From a bacterium (GTDB taxonomy: Bacteria > JAMCPX01): a DNA stretch of 16,804 nucleotides. The position numbers and the translations under genes are program-made. The stretch is taken from contig JAJYLM010000034.1 in assembly GCA_021787655.1 (NCBI GenBank), positions 1 to 16,804 on the forward strand, given 5' to 3'. Positions 1 to 7,098 of this stretch are shown here, piece after piece. The notes under the pieces were generated by a model. That model was not told the DNA's origin, did not search any database, and was given only the letters and a program-made list of their open reading frames with translations. Every line of letters starts with the position of its first letter. Within the stretch, counting starts at the first letter, position 1.

Positions 1-1143
1 AAGTACGCGGCATTCAGTTTCCTTGGCGTACCCGGTGCAGGCATAACCGGTATCAACGAGGCGGGCATTACCTTTGCCCTGCACATCATGCTCAGCAAGA
101 GTGTGTCGAGCTATGCCACCCCGATCATGAACATCACCAACGAGATTATACGGAACGCGGAGAGTGTCGATGACGCGGTCAAACTAGCGCAATCCTACCG
201 TTTTTCTTCGGGGTGGGGGGTCGTCATCACCGATGCACGGCGCAGGGAGGCTGTCGTCATAGAGGCTTCATCGAAGCATATCCTGCCCCGGAAGGGATCG
301 CCGAACTTCATCATCAACACCAATCACTACAACACGGATCTCCTCAGGGAGAGGGAATACGACTACAGTGTTTCGACGACGGCTTCGACCATCGGCAGGT
401 ACAAACGCGCGGAAGAGATTATCAGGGAGAAGCACGGCACGTTCACGGTCGACGATATGTTCCTCCTCCTCGGAGACCACCTCGAGTACTCTACCCGGCG
501 TGAACGGGCGCTCGGCAGCACCATAACCGCCGTCCATAACGTCAGCAGCGTCGTCATGAAGCCGGCTGAACTCAAGGTGTGGATGTCGCAGGGCGAAGCG
601 CCGTCGAACAACTCGGATTATATCGGTGTGGACCTGAAGAGCTGGATGGACGGCGAGCTGAAGCTGCTCGATATCAGGAAGCCGAATCCCTATGCAACGA
701 CCCACGAGTTCGCGGCCTTTCAGGAGCACTACGAGCAGGCCTACCAGAAATATTTCTATCACAACGACATTCCCGGAGCTCTCGCCGAGCTCGAACAGCT
801 CACCCAAAAGGACGGGCAGGAGCCCATCTACCTCATGCTCCAGGGGCAGCTCTGCGTGAAGGTGCGCAAATTCCAGGAAGCGCTCCAGGCCTTCGATAAG
901 GCCATCCCCATGCCCGATATCCCGCACAGGACAGCGGTCAGCATGCTGTGGAAGGCGCGGACGCTGGATATTTTGGGCAGGCGGGAAGATGCCCTGCAGG
1001 TGTACCGGGGCATCACGGCGATGTCCGGCATCGGGGCAAACCTGCGGAAGGCCGCTCTCAAGGGACTCAAACGCCAGTACCGTACAGCCCGCATAAAGAA
1101 TCACGACATAGATTTTGTGTTTTCCGACAATACGGAATACTGA
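1..1143 (+). CDS. C45-family autoproteolytic acyltransferase/hydrolase-like protein with C-terminal TPR region (5' partial)
   Basis: The frame is open from base 1, giving 380 visible residues; the true start is to the left of the window. The segment reading GITGINEAGITFALH and the later FIINTNHYNTD motif (about visible residues 103-113) are typical of the acyl-CoA:6-aminopenicillanic-acid acyltransferase / peptidase C45 group, Ntn-hydrolases that self-cleave to expose an N-terminal Cys. That Cys would lie upstream of the window, so activity cannot be judged. From about visible residue 245 to 370 the protein becomes helical with TPR-like spacing (GALAELEQL, FQEALQAFDKAI, REDALQVYRGI), which suggests a fused protein-binding module. 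Substrate unknown. It is followed by serS on the same strand after 70 bases. The family call is fairly secure; the function is not. Confidence 0.75.
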   Translation, partial: KYAAFSFLGVPGAGITGINEAGITFALHIMLSKSVSSYATPIMNITNEIIRNAESVDDAVKLAQSYRFSSGWGVVITDARRREAVVIEASSKHILPRKGSPNFIINTNHYNTDLLREREYDYSVSTTASTIGRYKRAEEIIREKHGTFTVDDMFLLLGDHLEYSTRRERALGSTITAVHNVSSVVMKPAELKVWMSQGEAPSNNSDYIGVDLKSWMDGELKLLDIRKPNPYATTHEFAAFQEHYEQAYQKYFYHNDIPGALAELEQLTQKDGQEPIYLMLQGQLCVKVRKFQEALQAFDKAIPMPDIPHRTAVSMLWKARTLDILGRREDALQVYRGITAMSGIGANLRKAALKGLKRQYRTARIKNHDIDFVFSDNTEY

Positions 1144-1213
1144 GCCTGCCGTGCAGTCGTGGTGGTCCGTAGCATCTGTTGACTGCGTATCCGAACAATG
1201 CTAATCCAACACC

Positions 1214-2497
1214 ATGCTTGACATAAAAATACTGCGGGAAAACAGGAAACTGGTCGAAGAAGCACTCGCCAAACGGGGATCATCGCTCCCGCTGAAAAAC
1301 TTTTACGAAAAGGACGAGCAGAGGCTCGATCTGCTCAGGAAGGTCGAGGACCTCAAGCATAAAAGGAATATGATCTCCAAAGATATCGGCGTCAAAAAAG
1401 CCCAGTCTGAAGATGCGAGCGTCCTGCTGCAGGAAGTGAAATCCATCGGACTGGAGATTGACGAATACCACAAAACGCTCGGTGTCCTCGAAGAAGAACT
1501 GAACAGTTTTGTCCTCACGATACCTAATATTCCGCATTCGTCGGTCGTTTATGGACGAACGAGCGAGGATAATCCGGTCGTCAAAACATGGGGGCAAAAG
1601 AAGGAGTTTTCGTTTACCCCGTACGTGCATGACGAACTTGCCCTCAGCCTGGACATCATCGATTTCGAAAAGGGTGCGAAGATCGCAACCTCGGGTTTTT
1701 CGCTTTCGCGGGGCCCGGGTGCCCTGCTCGAGCGGGCGCTTATCAATTTTTTCCTCGACGTTCACACGAAGGAGCAGGGGTATACCGAGGTGTGCATTCC
1801 GTTCATGGTGAACGGGGCCAGCATGACCGGAACCGGTCAATTGCCCAAGTTCAAGGAAGACCTCTTCAAAATAGAAGGGGAGGACCTCTACTTGATCCCA
1901 ACCTCGGAGGTCCCTGTTACGAACATCCATGCGCAGGAGATACTCGAGAAGGCCTCGCTGCCGCGCTATTATACTGCGTATTCCCCGTGTTTCAGGAAGG
2001 AAGCGGGTTCGTACGGCAAAGATACGAAAGGATTGATCCGGCAGCACCAGTTCAATAAGGTTGAGATTGTTAAGCTGGTGGAGCCGCAGTCTTCGTACGA
2101 CGAGCTGGAATCCCTGCTCCTGGATGCGGAAGTCCTGCTGCAGCGACTGGGGCTCCATTACAGGGTCGTCAACCTGTGCTCCGGGGACCTTGGTTTTTCC
2201 GCAGCCAAAACCTACGATATCGAGGTCTGGCTCCCCGGACAAAACGAATACCGGGAGATATCGTCGTGCAGCAACTTCGAGGATTTTCAGGCACGGAGAG
2301 CAGGCATCAAGTACCGGCCTTCGAAGGGAGAGAAGCCGGCGTTCGTCCATACGCTGAACGGATCGGGGCTTGCGGTCGGCAGGACGATCGTTGCGATCCT
2401 GGAAAACTACCAGCAGGACGATCAGAGCGTCGTCATACCGGATGCCTTGCGTCCGTATATGAATGGTGTTACACTTTTAAAGCCCGTTCAGAAATAA
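1214..2497 (+). CDS. serS: Seryl-tRNA synthetase
   Basis: Cytosolic class II aminoacyl-tRNA synthetase that activates serine with ATP and charges tRNA-Ser. The 427-residue length is normal for the family. Residues about 25-105 form the long antiparallel coiled-coil arm that grips the tRNA-Ser variable arm. The catalytic core shows motif 1 (RGPGALLERALINFFLD, about 166-182), the serine-site TSE at 230-232, motif 2 starting FRKEAG (260-265) and motif 3 GSGLAVGR (383-390). The start MLDIKILREN is the usual N terminus of the family. No Shine-Dalgarno precedes it. A TTGACT at 1179-1184 lies 17 bases before a poor TAATCC, which would put the transcript start near the ATG; this is only a weak hint of a leaderless message. 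A tRNA-Ser gene follows 41 bases downstream. Confidence 0.98.
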   Translation: MLDIKILRENRKLVEEALAKRGSSLPLKNFYEKDEQRLDLLRKVEDLKHKRNMISKDIGVKKAQSEDASVLLQEVKSIGLEIDEYHKTLGVLEEELNSFVLTIPNIPHSSVVYGRTSEDNPVVKTWGQKKEFSFTPYVHDELALSLDIIDFEKGAKIATSGFSLSRGPGALLERALINFFLDVHTKEQGYTEVCIPFMVNGASMTGTGQLPKFKEDLFKIEGEDLYLIPTSEVPVTNIHAQEILEKASLPRYYTAYSPCFRKEAGSYGKDTKGLIRQHQFNKVEIVKLVEPQSSYDELESLLLDAEVLLQRLGLHYRVVNLCSGDLGFSAAKTYDIEVWLPGQNEYREISSCSNFEDFQARRAGIKYRPSKGEKPAFVHTLNGSGLAVGRTIVAILENYQQDDQSVVIPDALRPYMNGVTLLKPVQK

Positions 2498-2538
2498 TAA
2501 TCAGCGCAGTGCCGGTTCAACGGCATGCTCAAGAAACT

Positions 2539-2625
2539 GGAGAGGTGGCCGAGAGGCTGAAGGCAACCGCCTGCTAAGCGGTTTTCGTCGAAAGGCGAAC
2601 GTGAGTTCGAATCTCACCCTCTCCG
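2539..2625 (+). tRNA. tRNA-Ser (anticodon GCU)
   Basis: An 87-base cloverleaf. The acceptor stem is GGAGAGG (2539-2545) with CCTCTCC (2618-2624) and discriminator G at 2625. The anticodon stem ACCGC/GCGGT closes the loop CTGCTAA, with anticodon GCT at 2573-2575, which reads AGC/AGU serine codons. The T arm is GTGAG-TTCGAAT-CTCAC (2601-2617). A long variable arm, as expected of a class II tRNA-Ser, lies before it. The terminal CCA is not encoded. It lies just downstream of serS on the same strand, so enzyme and substrate may be co-transcribed. A U-rich stretch (TATTTTGTTTAT) follows, but no clear hairpin terminator. Confidence 0.97.
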
Positions 2626-2808
2626 TATTTTGTTTATCTGAAGATGAAGAGGTACAAACCGTGCTGATGACAAAGGTATTTCTCCGGCAGGCTGACGTTA
2701 TAACCACTCAGCAATGGATTGACGTGCAGGTCAGCTCATCTGTTGGGCATTGACTCTTCGTCATATTCATTTTCAGACAGTCAGTGTAATCTCTATATTT
2801 CAAGCACT

Positions 2809-2870
2809 TTTGCGTGCCATGCCACGCAAATGGTTTTAATGGCACGCAAATGACACGATGGCACGCAAAG
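2809..2870. repeat. Cluster of four copies of a 12-base word (one inverted, three direct)
   Basis: The word ATGGCACGCAAA occurs in inverted orientation at 2809-2820, as a one-mismatch copy (ATGCCACGCAAA) at 2819-2830, and exactly at 2839-2850 and 2858-2869. The direct copies start 20 and 19 bases apart, about two helical turns. The inverted copy can pair with any direct copy: an 8-base stem with the nearest, or perfect 12-base stems with the second or third, so alternative hairpins exist. It sits in the convergent gap between tRNA-Ser (+) and acr3 (-), 19 bases beyond the acr3 stop. No strong T-run follows on either strand, so a standard intrinsic terminator is doubtful. The rest of 2626-2888 shows no gene. 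Confidence 0.85.
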
Positions 2871-2888
2871 TTTAAAGTCTTGAGATTT

Positions 2889-3944
2889 TTACCGGGGCTC
2901 TTTTCCAAAGAGAAAAAATTCAGTCCTTTTCGCGAACCAGACAAGCACGAGCATAACGGGTACCTCTATCAGGGGGCCAATGACTGTTGCAAGTGCAACG
3001 GTAGGGCTGAACGCGGTAATCGCTATGGCGATCGCTATCTCGAAATCCCTGCCTGTCGAGTTGAAGGCGACTGCAACAGCATCTTTGTAGCTCAGCTTCA
3101 GCCTCCAGCCCACGAGGTAGACCATCACGAACATTGTCCAGAAAAAGATGGTCATAGGTACTGCCATCTGCACGATGAAAAGCGGCTCTTTCAGGATCAA
3201 ATCTCCCTTGAGGGCGAACATGACAATGAGTGTAAAGAGCAATCCTGCAATCGAGAGGCTGTCAAGATAGAATTTGAGTTTCCGGAACCATGCTTCGCCG
3301 AACCTTCGTACGCCGAGGAACCTTGTCATCATGCCTGCGATAAGCGGGATTCCAAGATACAGGAGCACGCTCTCACCGACCAGCCAGACGTCGAACCTGA
3401 CATTGCCGAGCAGAAGCTTTGCGTAGACCGGGATGAGAAGCATCTGAACGATGGAATTCATTGCAACGAGGATAATGGCAAGGGGGGCGTTGCCCAGGGC
3501 AAGGTAGGTGAACACTATGACCATTGCGATGCACGGTGCAAGTCCATACAGCACAAGCCCTGTGTAAAGGTCGGGTTCGCTGCCCAGGAACAGCTTTGCG
3601 AGCACAAGCATAAAGAACGGTGCTATGGCATAGTTGAAAAAAAGCACGATAAGAAGCTGCTTTGGCGATGCGGCGGCCTTGCCGAGGTCTTCGAACTTTA
3701 TGTTTGCCATCGCAGGGTAAATCATCATAAAAAGTCCGATGACGACCCCAAGGGCAAGTGTGTTGGCGATGTTGAACGTATATGTTCCGTGCACGATGGA
3801 CGCAAGTGCATCGATCGGCGGCGTCAGTACAAAGTTTGAGATGCCGTACCACCTGCCAATGAAGATGCCTGCTGCCATGCTGATGAGAACAAAGACCGGC
3901 AGGAGCCTGAAGTCATGCAGTTTCTCGAGGAGCCGTCTGATCAT
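2889..3944 (-). CDS. acr3: ACR3-family arsenite efflux permease
   Basis: Inner-membrane carrier of the bile/arsenite/riboflavin transporter superfamily that exports arsenite. The 351 residues contain about ten hydrophobic helices, as usual for ACR3. Key family residues are visible: Cys138 in GLAPCIAMVIVF, the conserved cysteine needed for As(III) transport, and Glu302 in NSTGRDFEIAIAIA. The latter replaces the more common AA(S/G)NNFELAIA, so this is a somewhat divergent subgroup. The start ATG at 3944 follows AAGGGA at a normal distance. It is the last gene of the arsR-arsD-hesB-arsA-arsC-acr3 operon, 57 bases after arsC. With ArsA present, the permease may work as an ATP-driven ArsA/Acr3 complex; this is inference, since the best studied ArsA partner is ArsB. 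Confidence 0.93.
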   Translation of the reverse strand: MIRRLLEKLHDFRLLPVFVLISMAAGIFIGRWYGISNFVLTPPIDALASIVHGTYTFNIANTLALGVVIGLFMMIYPAMANIKFEDLGKAAASPKQLLIVLFFNYAIAPFFMLVLAKLFLGSEPDLYTGLVLYGLAPCIAMVIVFTYLALGNAPLAIILVAMNSIVQMLLIPVYAKLLLGNVRFDVWLVGESVLLYLGIPLIAGMMTRFLGVRRFGEAWFRKLKFYLDSLSIAGLLFTLIVMFALKGDLILKEPLFIVQMAVPMTIFFWTMFVMVYLVGWRLKLSYKDAVAVAFNSTGRDFEIAIAIAITAFSPTVALATVIGPLIEVPVMLVLVWFAKRTEFFLFGKEPR

Positions 3945-3966
3945 CGCTTGTTCCCTTTTCTCTGGC

Positions 3967-3984
3967 TTTCCGCGTTCGCGGGAA
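3967..3984. repeat. Short REP-like hairpin in the arsC-acr3 gap
   Basis: TTTCCGC-GTTC-GCGGGAA forms a 7-base stem (one G-T pair) with a tetraloop, and continues into ATGACA. The core resembles the widespread interspersed palindrome built on CATTCCCGCG-n-GCGGGAAT that is found in many bacterial genomes; here one arm is degenerate. It sits in the only sizeable gap inside the ars operon, where it could tune message stability between arsC and acr3. No T-run follows, so I do not call a terminator. Confidence 0.5.
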
Positions 3985-4001
3985 TGACAAGGTAGAGATA
4001 G

Positions 4002-4493
4002 TCAGTCATTTTTCTTATCACCAGTCCCCTGCGTCAGAGTGAATGTGTTCGTTGTTTTTATTACCGCTTCAGGATTACTCTTTATATCTTCGATAAGCTC
4101 CGCTATTTTTTCCCTTATCCTGTCGCGGGCAGTCCTGAATGCGTCCATGATCTCCTGTTCTGTTCCCCTGATGCCGGAAGGGTCGTCGATAGGCCAGTGA
4201 AGACGCCGTATCTCCGGCGGTGTCTTCGGACATGATTTGTCCGCATCACTGCACAGCGTAATGATGATGTCCATAGTCTTCAGGAGGGATTCATCGATGG
4301 GCTTTGATGTCTGGCGGGTAATATCTATGCCGAGCTCCTGCATCACGAGGACGGCGCGCGGTTGGACCGTGCCGGCCGGCCTCACCCCGGCACTGCGCGC
4401 TTCAATGAGGCCCCTCCCCAATTCCCCCGCAAGTCCCTCGGCCATCTGGCTGCGGCATGAATTCCCGGTGCACAAGAACATAAGTTTGATCAT
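4002..4493 (-). CDS. arsC: Arsenate reductase, thioredoxin-coupled (low-molecular-weight phosphatase fold)
   Basis: Cytosolic enzyme that reduces arsenate to arsenite so that it can be exported. At 163 residues it is slightly longer than the usual 130-140 because of a C-terminal tail rich in T, N and K. The P-loop CTGNSCR (Cys8-Cys13-Arg14) is the CX5R phosphatase signature, and Cys81 and Cys88 in LCSDADKSC are the relay cysteines of the Staphylococcus/Bacillus thioredoxin-coupled type. DDPS at about 98-101 supplies the general acid. The ATG at 4493 follows GGAG at a 7-base spacing and lies 14 bases after the arsA stop, so translation is probably coupled. It is not the glutaredoxin-type ArsC of E. 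coli plasmids. Confidence 0.96.
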   Translation of the reverse strand: MIKLMFLCTGNSCRSQMAEGLAGELGRGLIEARSAGVRPAGTVQPRAVLVMQELGIDITRQTSKPIDESLLKTMDIIITLCSDADKSCPKTPPEIRRLHWPIDDPSGIRGTEQEIMDAFRTARDRIREKIAELIEDIKSNPEAVIKTTNTFTLTQGTGDKKND

Positions 4494-4507
4494 CAGTTGC
4501 TCCTTTC

Positions 4508-6388
4508 TTACAGCAGTGCAGTTGCCCTGCGCAGGAGCTCAAATCCTCTGATCTCGTCCTGCATCAGAGGAAACCCGAGCACCGGCAGGTCGAACTTTTG
4601 TTGGATCTCCTTGAGGTACTTCATTTGCATCTTCTGTCTGTTTCTGAAGAAGCCGTTGCTGCATACCCTGTCCGTCAGGAGCAGGTTTGCAACGATAAGC
4701 TGAGTCTCTATGCCTGCAGTGCGGAGGTCCAGCATCGCCCGGTAGGACTCCAGCAGGGGTGTCGATTCAGGGTAAAGAACGAAGGTAAAGACAGTACGCT
4801 CCCTGTCTCTCAGTGTTTGTATGATCTTTTTGAACCGGTTTTGGGTGCTTTCTTTGACAGCGGCAGTATCGCCCGTTCCTGCCATCATCTCCACCTGCTT
4901 TGCATAGTCGAACGGCAGTTCGAGCAGGCGAAGGGTATGCCCTGTCGGGGCAGTGTCGAATACAACTGTCCGGTATTCGCTGCTCTCCATAAACTGCATG
5001 AACTTATCGAATGCAGCCATCTCTTCTGTGCACGGCGAGTTCAGTTCTTCATCCATGGCGGCAAGCATGTCATCCGAATATTTTCCCTGCGCATCAAGGA
5101 GGACCTTTTCTTTGTATTCCTTGAACGCTGCTTTTTGATCGACCATGACGGCATCAAGGTTGTCCGCGACGTTCACCGGTTGTGCACCGACGCTGACGTT
5201 TAAAACCTCGCCGATATGTGCCGCAGGGTCAGTGGTAACGAGCAGTGTCTTAAACCCTTGTTGCGCATTGAACAGCGCAGCAACACAGGATATGCTCGTT
5301 TTTCCGACGCCGCCCTTGCCGGTAAAGAAAAGGGACTTCGTTTTTTCCCCGGCCAACAGTGGTGCGCCGCTGTTATCGGGGCGGGATGTGTGCCCGGGAA
5401 GCCACAGGCGCTCGATGTCCGGTTTCTCCAGAAAAACGCTGTCCAATGCACCGGGTCCGGCGACTGATTGGAACGACGGCTTCCTGTCATGAAACAGCTC
5501 ATCTGCCACGGATCGAAGGGCAGGTAACCCTTTTACTTCATTGTCCCTCAGGAGCATAGAGCTGGCCGGCGTATGGATTGCTTCCGCAGTGCTGCGTAGT
5601 ACCTGCTGTTGTGCTTCATATTTCTTTCTGAAAAATTCAATGCCGCATACCTCTTCAGGCAGTATGCCGTTGATGATCAGCGTTGTTGCTCGGATCCCTA
5701 TTGTTTCAAGTTCTTTAGATGCACGCAGTGTCTCATACAGGGAGAGCTCCTCTGGACGCATGACGAATATAAACGTTGTCCTTCCTGCGTCGCGCAGGAG
5801 TGCGGTCGCCCTGTCGTACTTATCCTTCGAGTCCTGAATGGTCTGAACCGGGCCAAGGCACGTCTGGCCGCTGCCGGCTGCTGCCTGCCCGATGTGTCGA
5901 GACCAGTCTACCGGAAGCTCGAGCAGACGCAGGGTATGGCCTGTCGGGGCTGTATCGAAGACGATGATGTCGTACCCGTCATCCTCCATGAAGCCGATAA
6001 ACCTGTCGAAGGCAGCCATCTCGGTCGTGCAGGGACCGCTGAGGTTCTCTTCAAGAGACGCTATCACATCGTCCGGCATAATCCCGCGGTAGGGTGCAAT
6101 GATCCTTTCCCTGTATTCTCTGGTCGCCTGGTCCGGCTCGATCTCCATTGCCCACAGGTTTTGGATGCCCTTAACCGGAGTTATCTTATGGCCTATTTCC
6201 TGTTCAAAGACATCCGCAAGGTTGGATGCCGGGTCCGTTGTCACGATCAACGTTTTTTTGCCGCTCTCTGCATAATGAACCGCACTTGCCGCGGCCATGG
6301 TTGTTTTGCCGACGCCGCCCTTGCCTGAAAAAAATATATATCTTTGTTTATTTATGGAGGGGATTTCAACCTTCACATGATTATTCAT
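4508..6388 (-). CDS. arsA: ArsA arsenite-stimulated ATPase, duplicated two-domain form
   Basis: Soluble ATPase that energises arsenite export. The 626 residues hold two homologous halves, each with a GKGGVGKT P-loop (about 22-29 and 357-364) and the DTAPTGHTLRLLELP signature (about 145-159 and again in the second half). The three cysteines that bind As(III)/Sb(III) in the plasmid enzyme are matched by Cys120 (SGPCTTEMAAFD), Cys177 (SGQTCLGP) and Cys453 (NSPCTEEMAAFD), so metalloid activation should be intact. I chose the ATG at 6388. It follows GAGGGTG and overlaps the stop of the HesB-like gene by 8 bases, giving translational coupling. The frame is open further upstream, but that part lies inside the preceding gene and shows no ArsA homology. 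The product is somewhat longer than the 583-residue plasmid ArsA, partly through the linker. Confidence 0.96.
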   Translation of the reverse strand: MNNHVKVEIPSINKQRYIFFSGKGGVGKTTMAAASAVHYAESGKKTLIVTTDPASNLADVFEQEIGHKITPVKGIQNLWAMEIEPDQATREYRERIIAPYRGIMPDDVIASLEENLSGPCTTEMAAFDRFIGFMEDDGYDIIVFDTAPTGHTLRLLELPVDWSRHIGQAAAGSGQTCLGPVQTIQDSKDKYDRATALLRDAGRTTFIFVMRPEELSLYETLRASKELETIGIRATTLIINGILPEEVCGIEFFRKKYEAQQQVLRSTAEAIHTPASSMLLRDNEVKGLPALRSVADELFHDRKPSFQSVAGPGALDSVFLEKPDIERLWLPGHTSRPDNSGAPLLAGEKTKSLFFTGKGGVGKTSISCVAALFNAQQGFKTLLVTTDPAAHIGEVLNVSVGAQPVNVADNLDAVMVDQKAAFKEYKEKVLLDAQGKYSDDMLAAMDEELNSPCTEEMAAFDKFMQFMESSEYRTVVFDTAPTGHTLRLLELPFDYAKQVEMMAGTGDTAAVKESTQNRFKKIIQTLRDRERTVFTFVLYPESTPLLESYRAMLDLRTAGIETQLIVANLLLTDRVCSNGFFRNRQKMQMKYLKEIQQKFDLPVLGFPLMQDEIRGFELLRRATALL

Positions 6389-6731
6389 CACCCTCGTCGC
6401 ATTCATCGCACGAATCATCGCCGCATCCTGAGGAACAGCAGGATCCATGGTCTGACTGGGGCATACCGCGTACGACGAAGCCGTGCTCGTCGGAAAAATC
6501 CATCGTCGCAGCTGCGAGGGTCGCCTCTGCCTCCTTTTCAATAAAAACCCTGAGCTCGTCCTTCTCTATGGTAACATCGCCGTCTGTTGCCTGTTCCACG
6601 AGTTCGAGGGCCAGCGACGGGCCGCAGCACCCGGAGTCTGTCATGAATATCCGAATCCCGAAATGCTCTAACTTTTCATCCTTAAGAATCTTCCTGAATT
6701 TCTCTACAGCCATGTCCGTTACTTCAAGCAT
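6381..6731 (-). CDS. IscA/HesB-like (A-type iron-sulfur fold) protein with Cys-rich tail, in the ars operon
   Basis: A 116-residue protein whose body (1-92) matches the HesB/IscA/SufA fold: MAVEKFRKILKDE, GIRIFMTDSGCCGPSLALEL, then DVTIEKDELRVFIEK. Canonical A-type scaffolds use one Cys in the middle and a CGC near the end. Here there is a Cys35-Cys36 pair in SGCCGP and a tail with Cys98, 99, 103, 108 and 111 among Asp, Gly and Ser. The SGCCGP site is the cysteine version of the SGUCGP motif of the HesB-like selenoproteins (family knowledge); both codons here are TGC, so no selenocysteine. The start ATG at 6731 has GGAGG close upstream. It lies 19 bases after arsD and overlaps arsA. Placed between the chaperone gene and the ATPase gene, it may carry or sequester As(III), or protect iron-sulfur assembly; the function is unproven. 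Confidence 0.85.
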   Translation of the reverse strand: MLEVTDMAVEKFRKILKDEKLEHFGIRIFMTDSGCCGPSLALELVEQATDGDVTIEKDELRVFIEKEAEATLAAATMDFSDEHGFVVRGMPQSDHGSCCSSGCGDDSCDECDEGDE

Positions 6732-6750
6732 GTATCCTCCTTCGTCCTTC

Positions 6751-7098
6751 TCATTGTAATGACAGTGTCATTGGTTTATGGCGGAGCGGCTCGATTTCCA
6801 GCGCCCTGCACAAATCCTCGTACGAGGGATAGGCGCCGGTTTTAACGACAGCACCGTTGACCAGGGTGATCGGCAGTATGTTCTTGCCGTTGTTATGCAG
6901 TAACGCTGCAACTGCCGTGTTCGCCGTAAAATCCTTTATCTGCTGTGCGAGGTTGAACCGTTCTACCTCGACACCCTGTTTTCTCAATGCCAGCACGGCA
7001 TCGTTGACCTTGACCAACACCGGATCGACGACCGGACCGCACAGTCCTGTGGAACAGCACAGTGCCGGATCGTAGATTGACACTTTTTTACCCTGCAT
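6751..7098 (-). CDS. arsD: ArsD arsenic metallochaperone
   Basis: Small cytosolic protein that hands As(III) to ArsA and also binds ars operator DNA weakly in the plasmid system. The 115 residues begin MQGKKVSIYDPALCCSTGLCGP; the vicinal Cys14-Cys15 and Cys20 match the Cys12/13/18 metalloid site. The thioredoxin-like fold follows (VERFNLAQQIKDF, then ILPITLVNGAVV). The further vicinal cysteine pairs near the C terminus of the E. coli plasmid protein are absent, as in many chromosomal ArsD proteins. The ATG at 7098 was preferred over an in-frame GTG 15 bases upstream, because GAAAGGAG lies at the right distance and the family N terminus matches. The start overlaps the end of arsR by 11 bases. 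Confidence 0.95.
   Translation of the reverse strand: MQGKKVSIYDPALCCSTGLCGPVVDPVLVKVNDAVLALRKQGVEVERFNLAQQIKDFTANTAVAALLHNNGKNILPITLVNGAVVKTGAYPSYEDLCRALEIEPLRHKPMTLSLQ

Noticed and set aside
268..1104. Long - strand open frame opposite the C45-family gene (278 codons)
   Set aside because: It lies wholly antisense to a recognised protein in GC-rich DNA, has no family motif and is Arg/Val/Leu-rich as expected of a shadow frame.
1280..2350. Long - strand open frame opposite serS (356 codons)
   Set aside because: Antisense to a clear seryl-tRNA synthetase; composition is typical of a reverse-complement shadow.
2601..2625. tRNA-Ser 3' end as an island attachment site
   Set aside because: I found no second copy of the tRNA 3' end and no integrase in the window.
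2836..2870. Sigma-54 promoter suggested by TGGCACG words
   Set aside because: The GG-to-GC spacing is wrong or the GC element is missing at each copy; the nearest match on the - strand is off by one base.
2809..2870. CRISPR array
   Set aside because: Repeats are only 12 bases with 6-8 base gaps and one copy is inverted; no cas genes.
2814..3839. Long + strand open frame opposite acr3 (341 codons)
   Set aside because: Cys/His/Lys/Glu-rich translation is the mirror of a membrane protein; no recognisable domain.
6389..6541. N-terminal extension of ArsA from an ATG at 6541
   Set aside because: It overlaps the HesB-like gene in another frame and adds 51 residues with no ArsA similarity; the ATG at 6388 has a ribosome site and the right N terminus.
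6618..6632. Selenocysteine in the HesB-like protein
   Set aside because: Both codons of the Cys35-Cys36 pair are TGC, not TGA.
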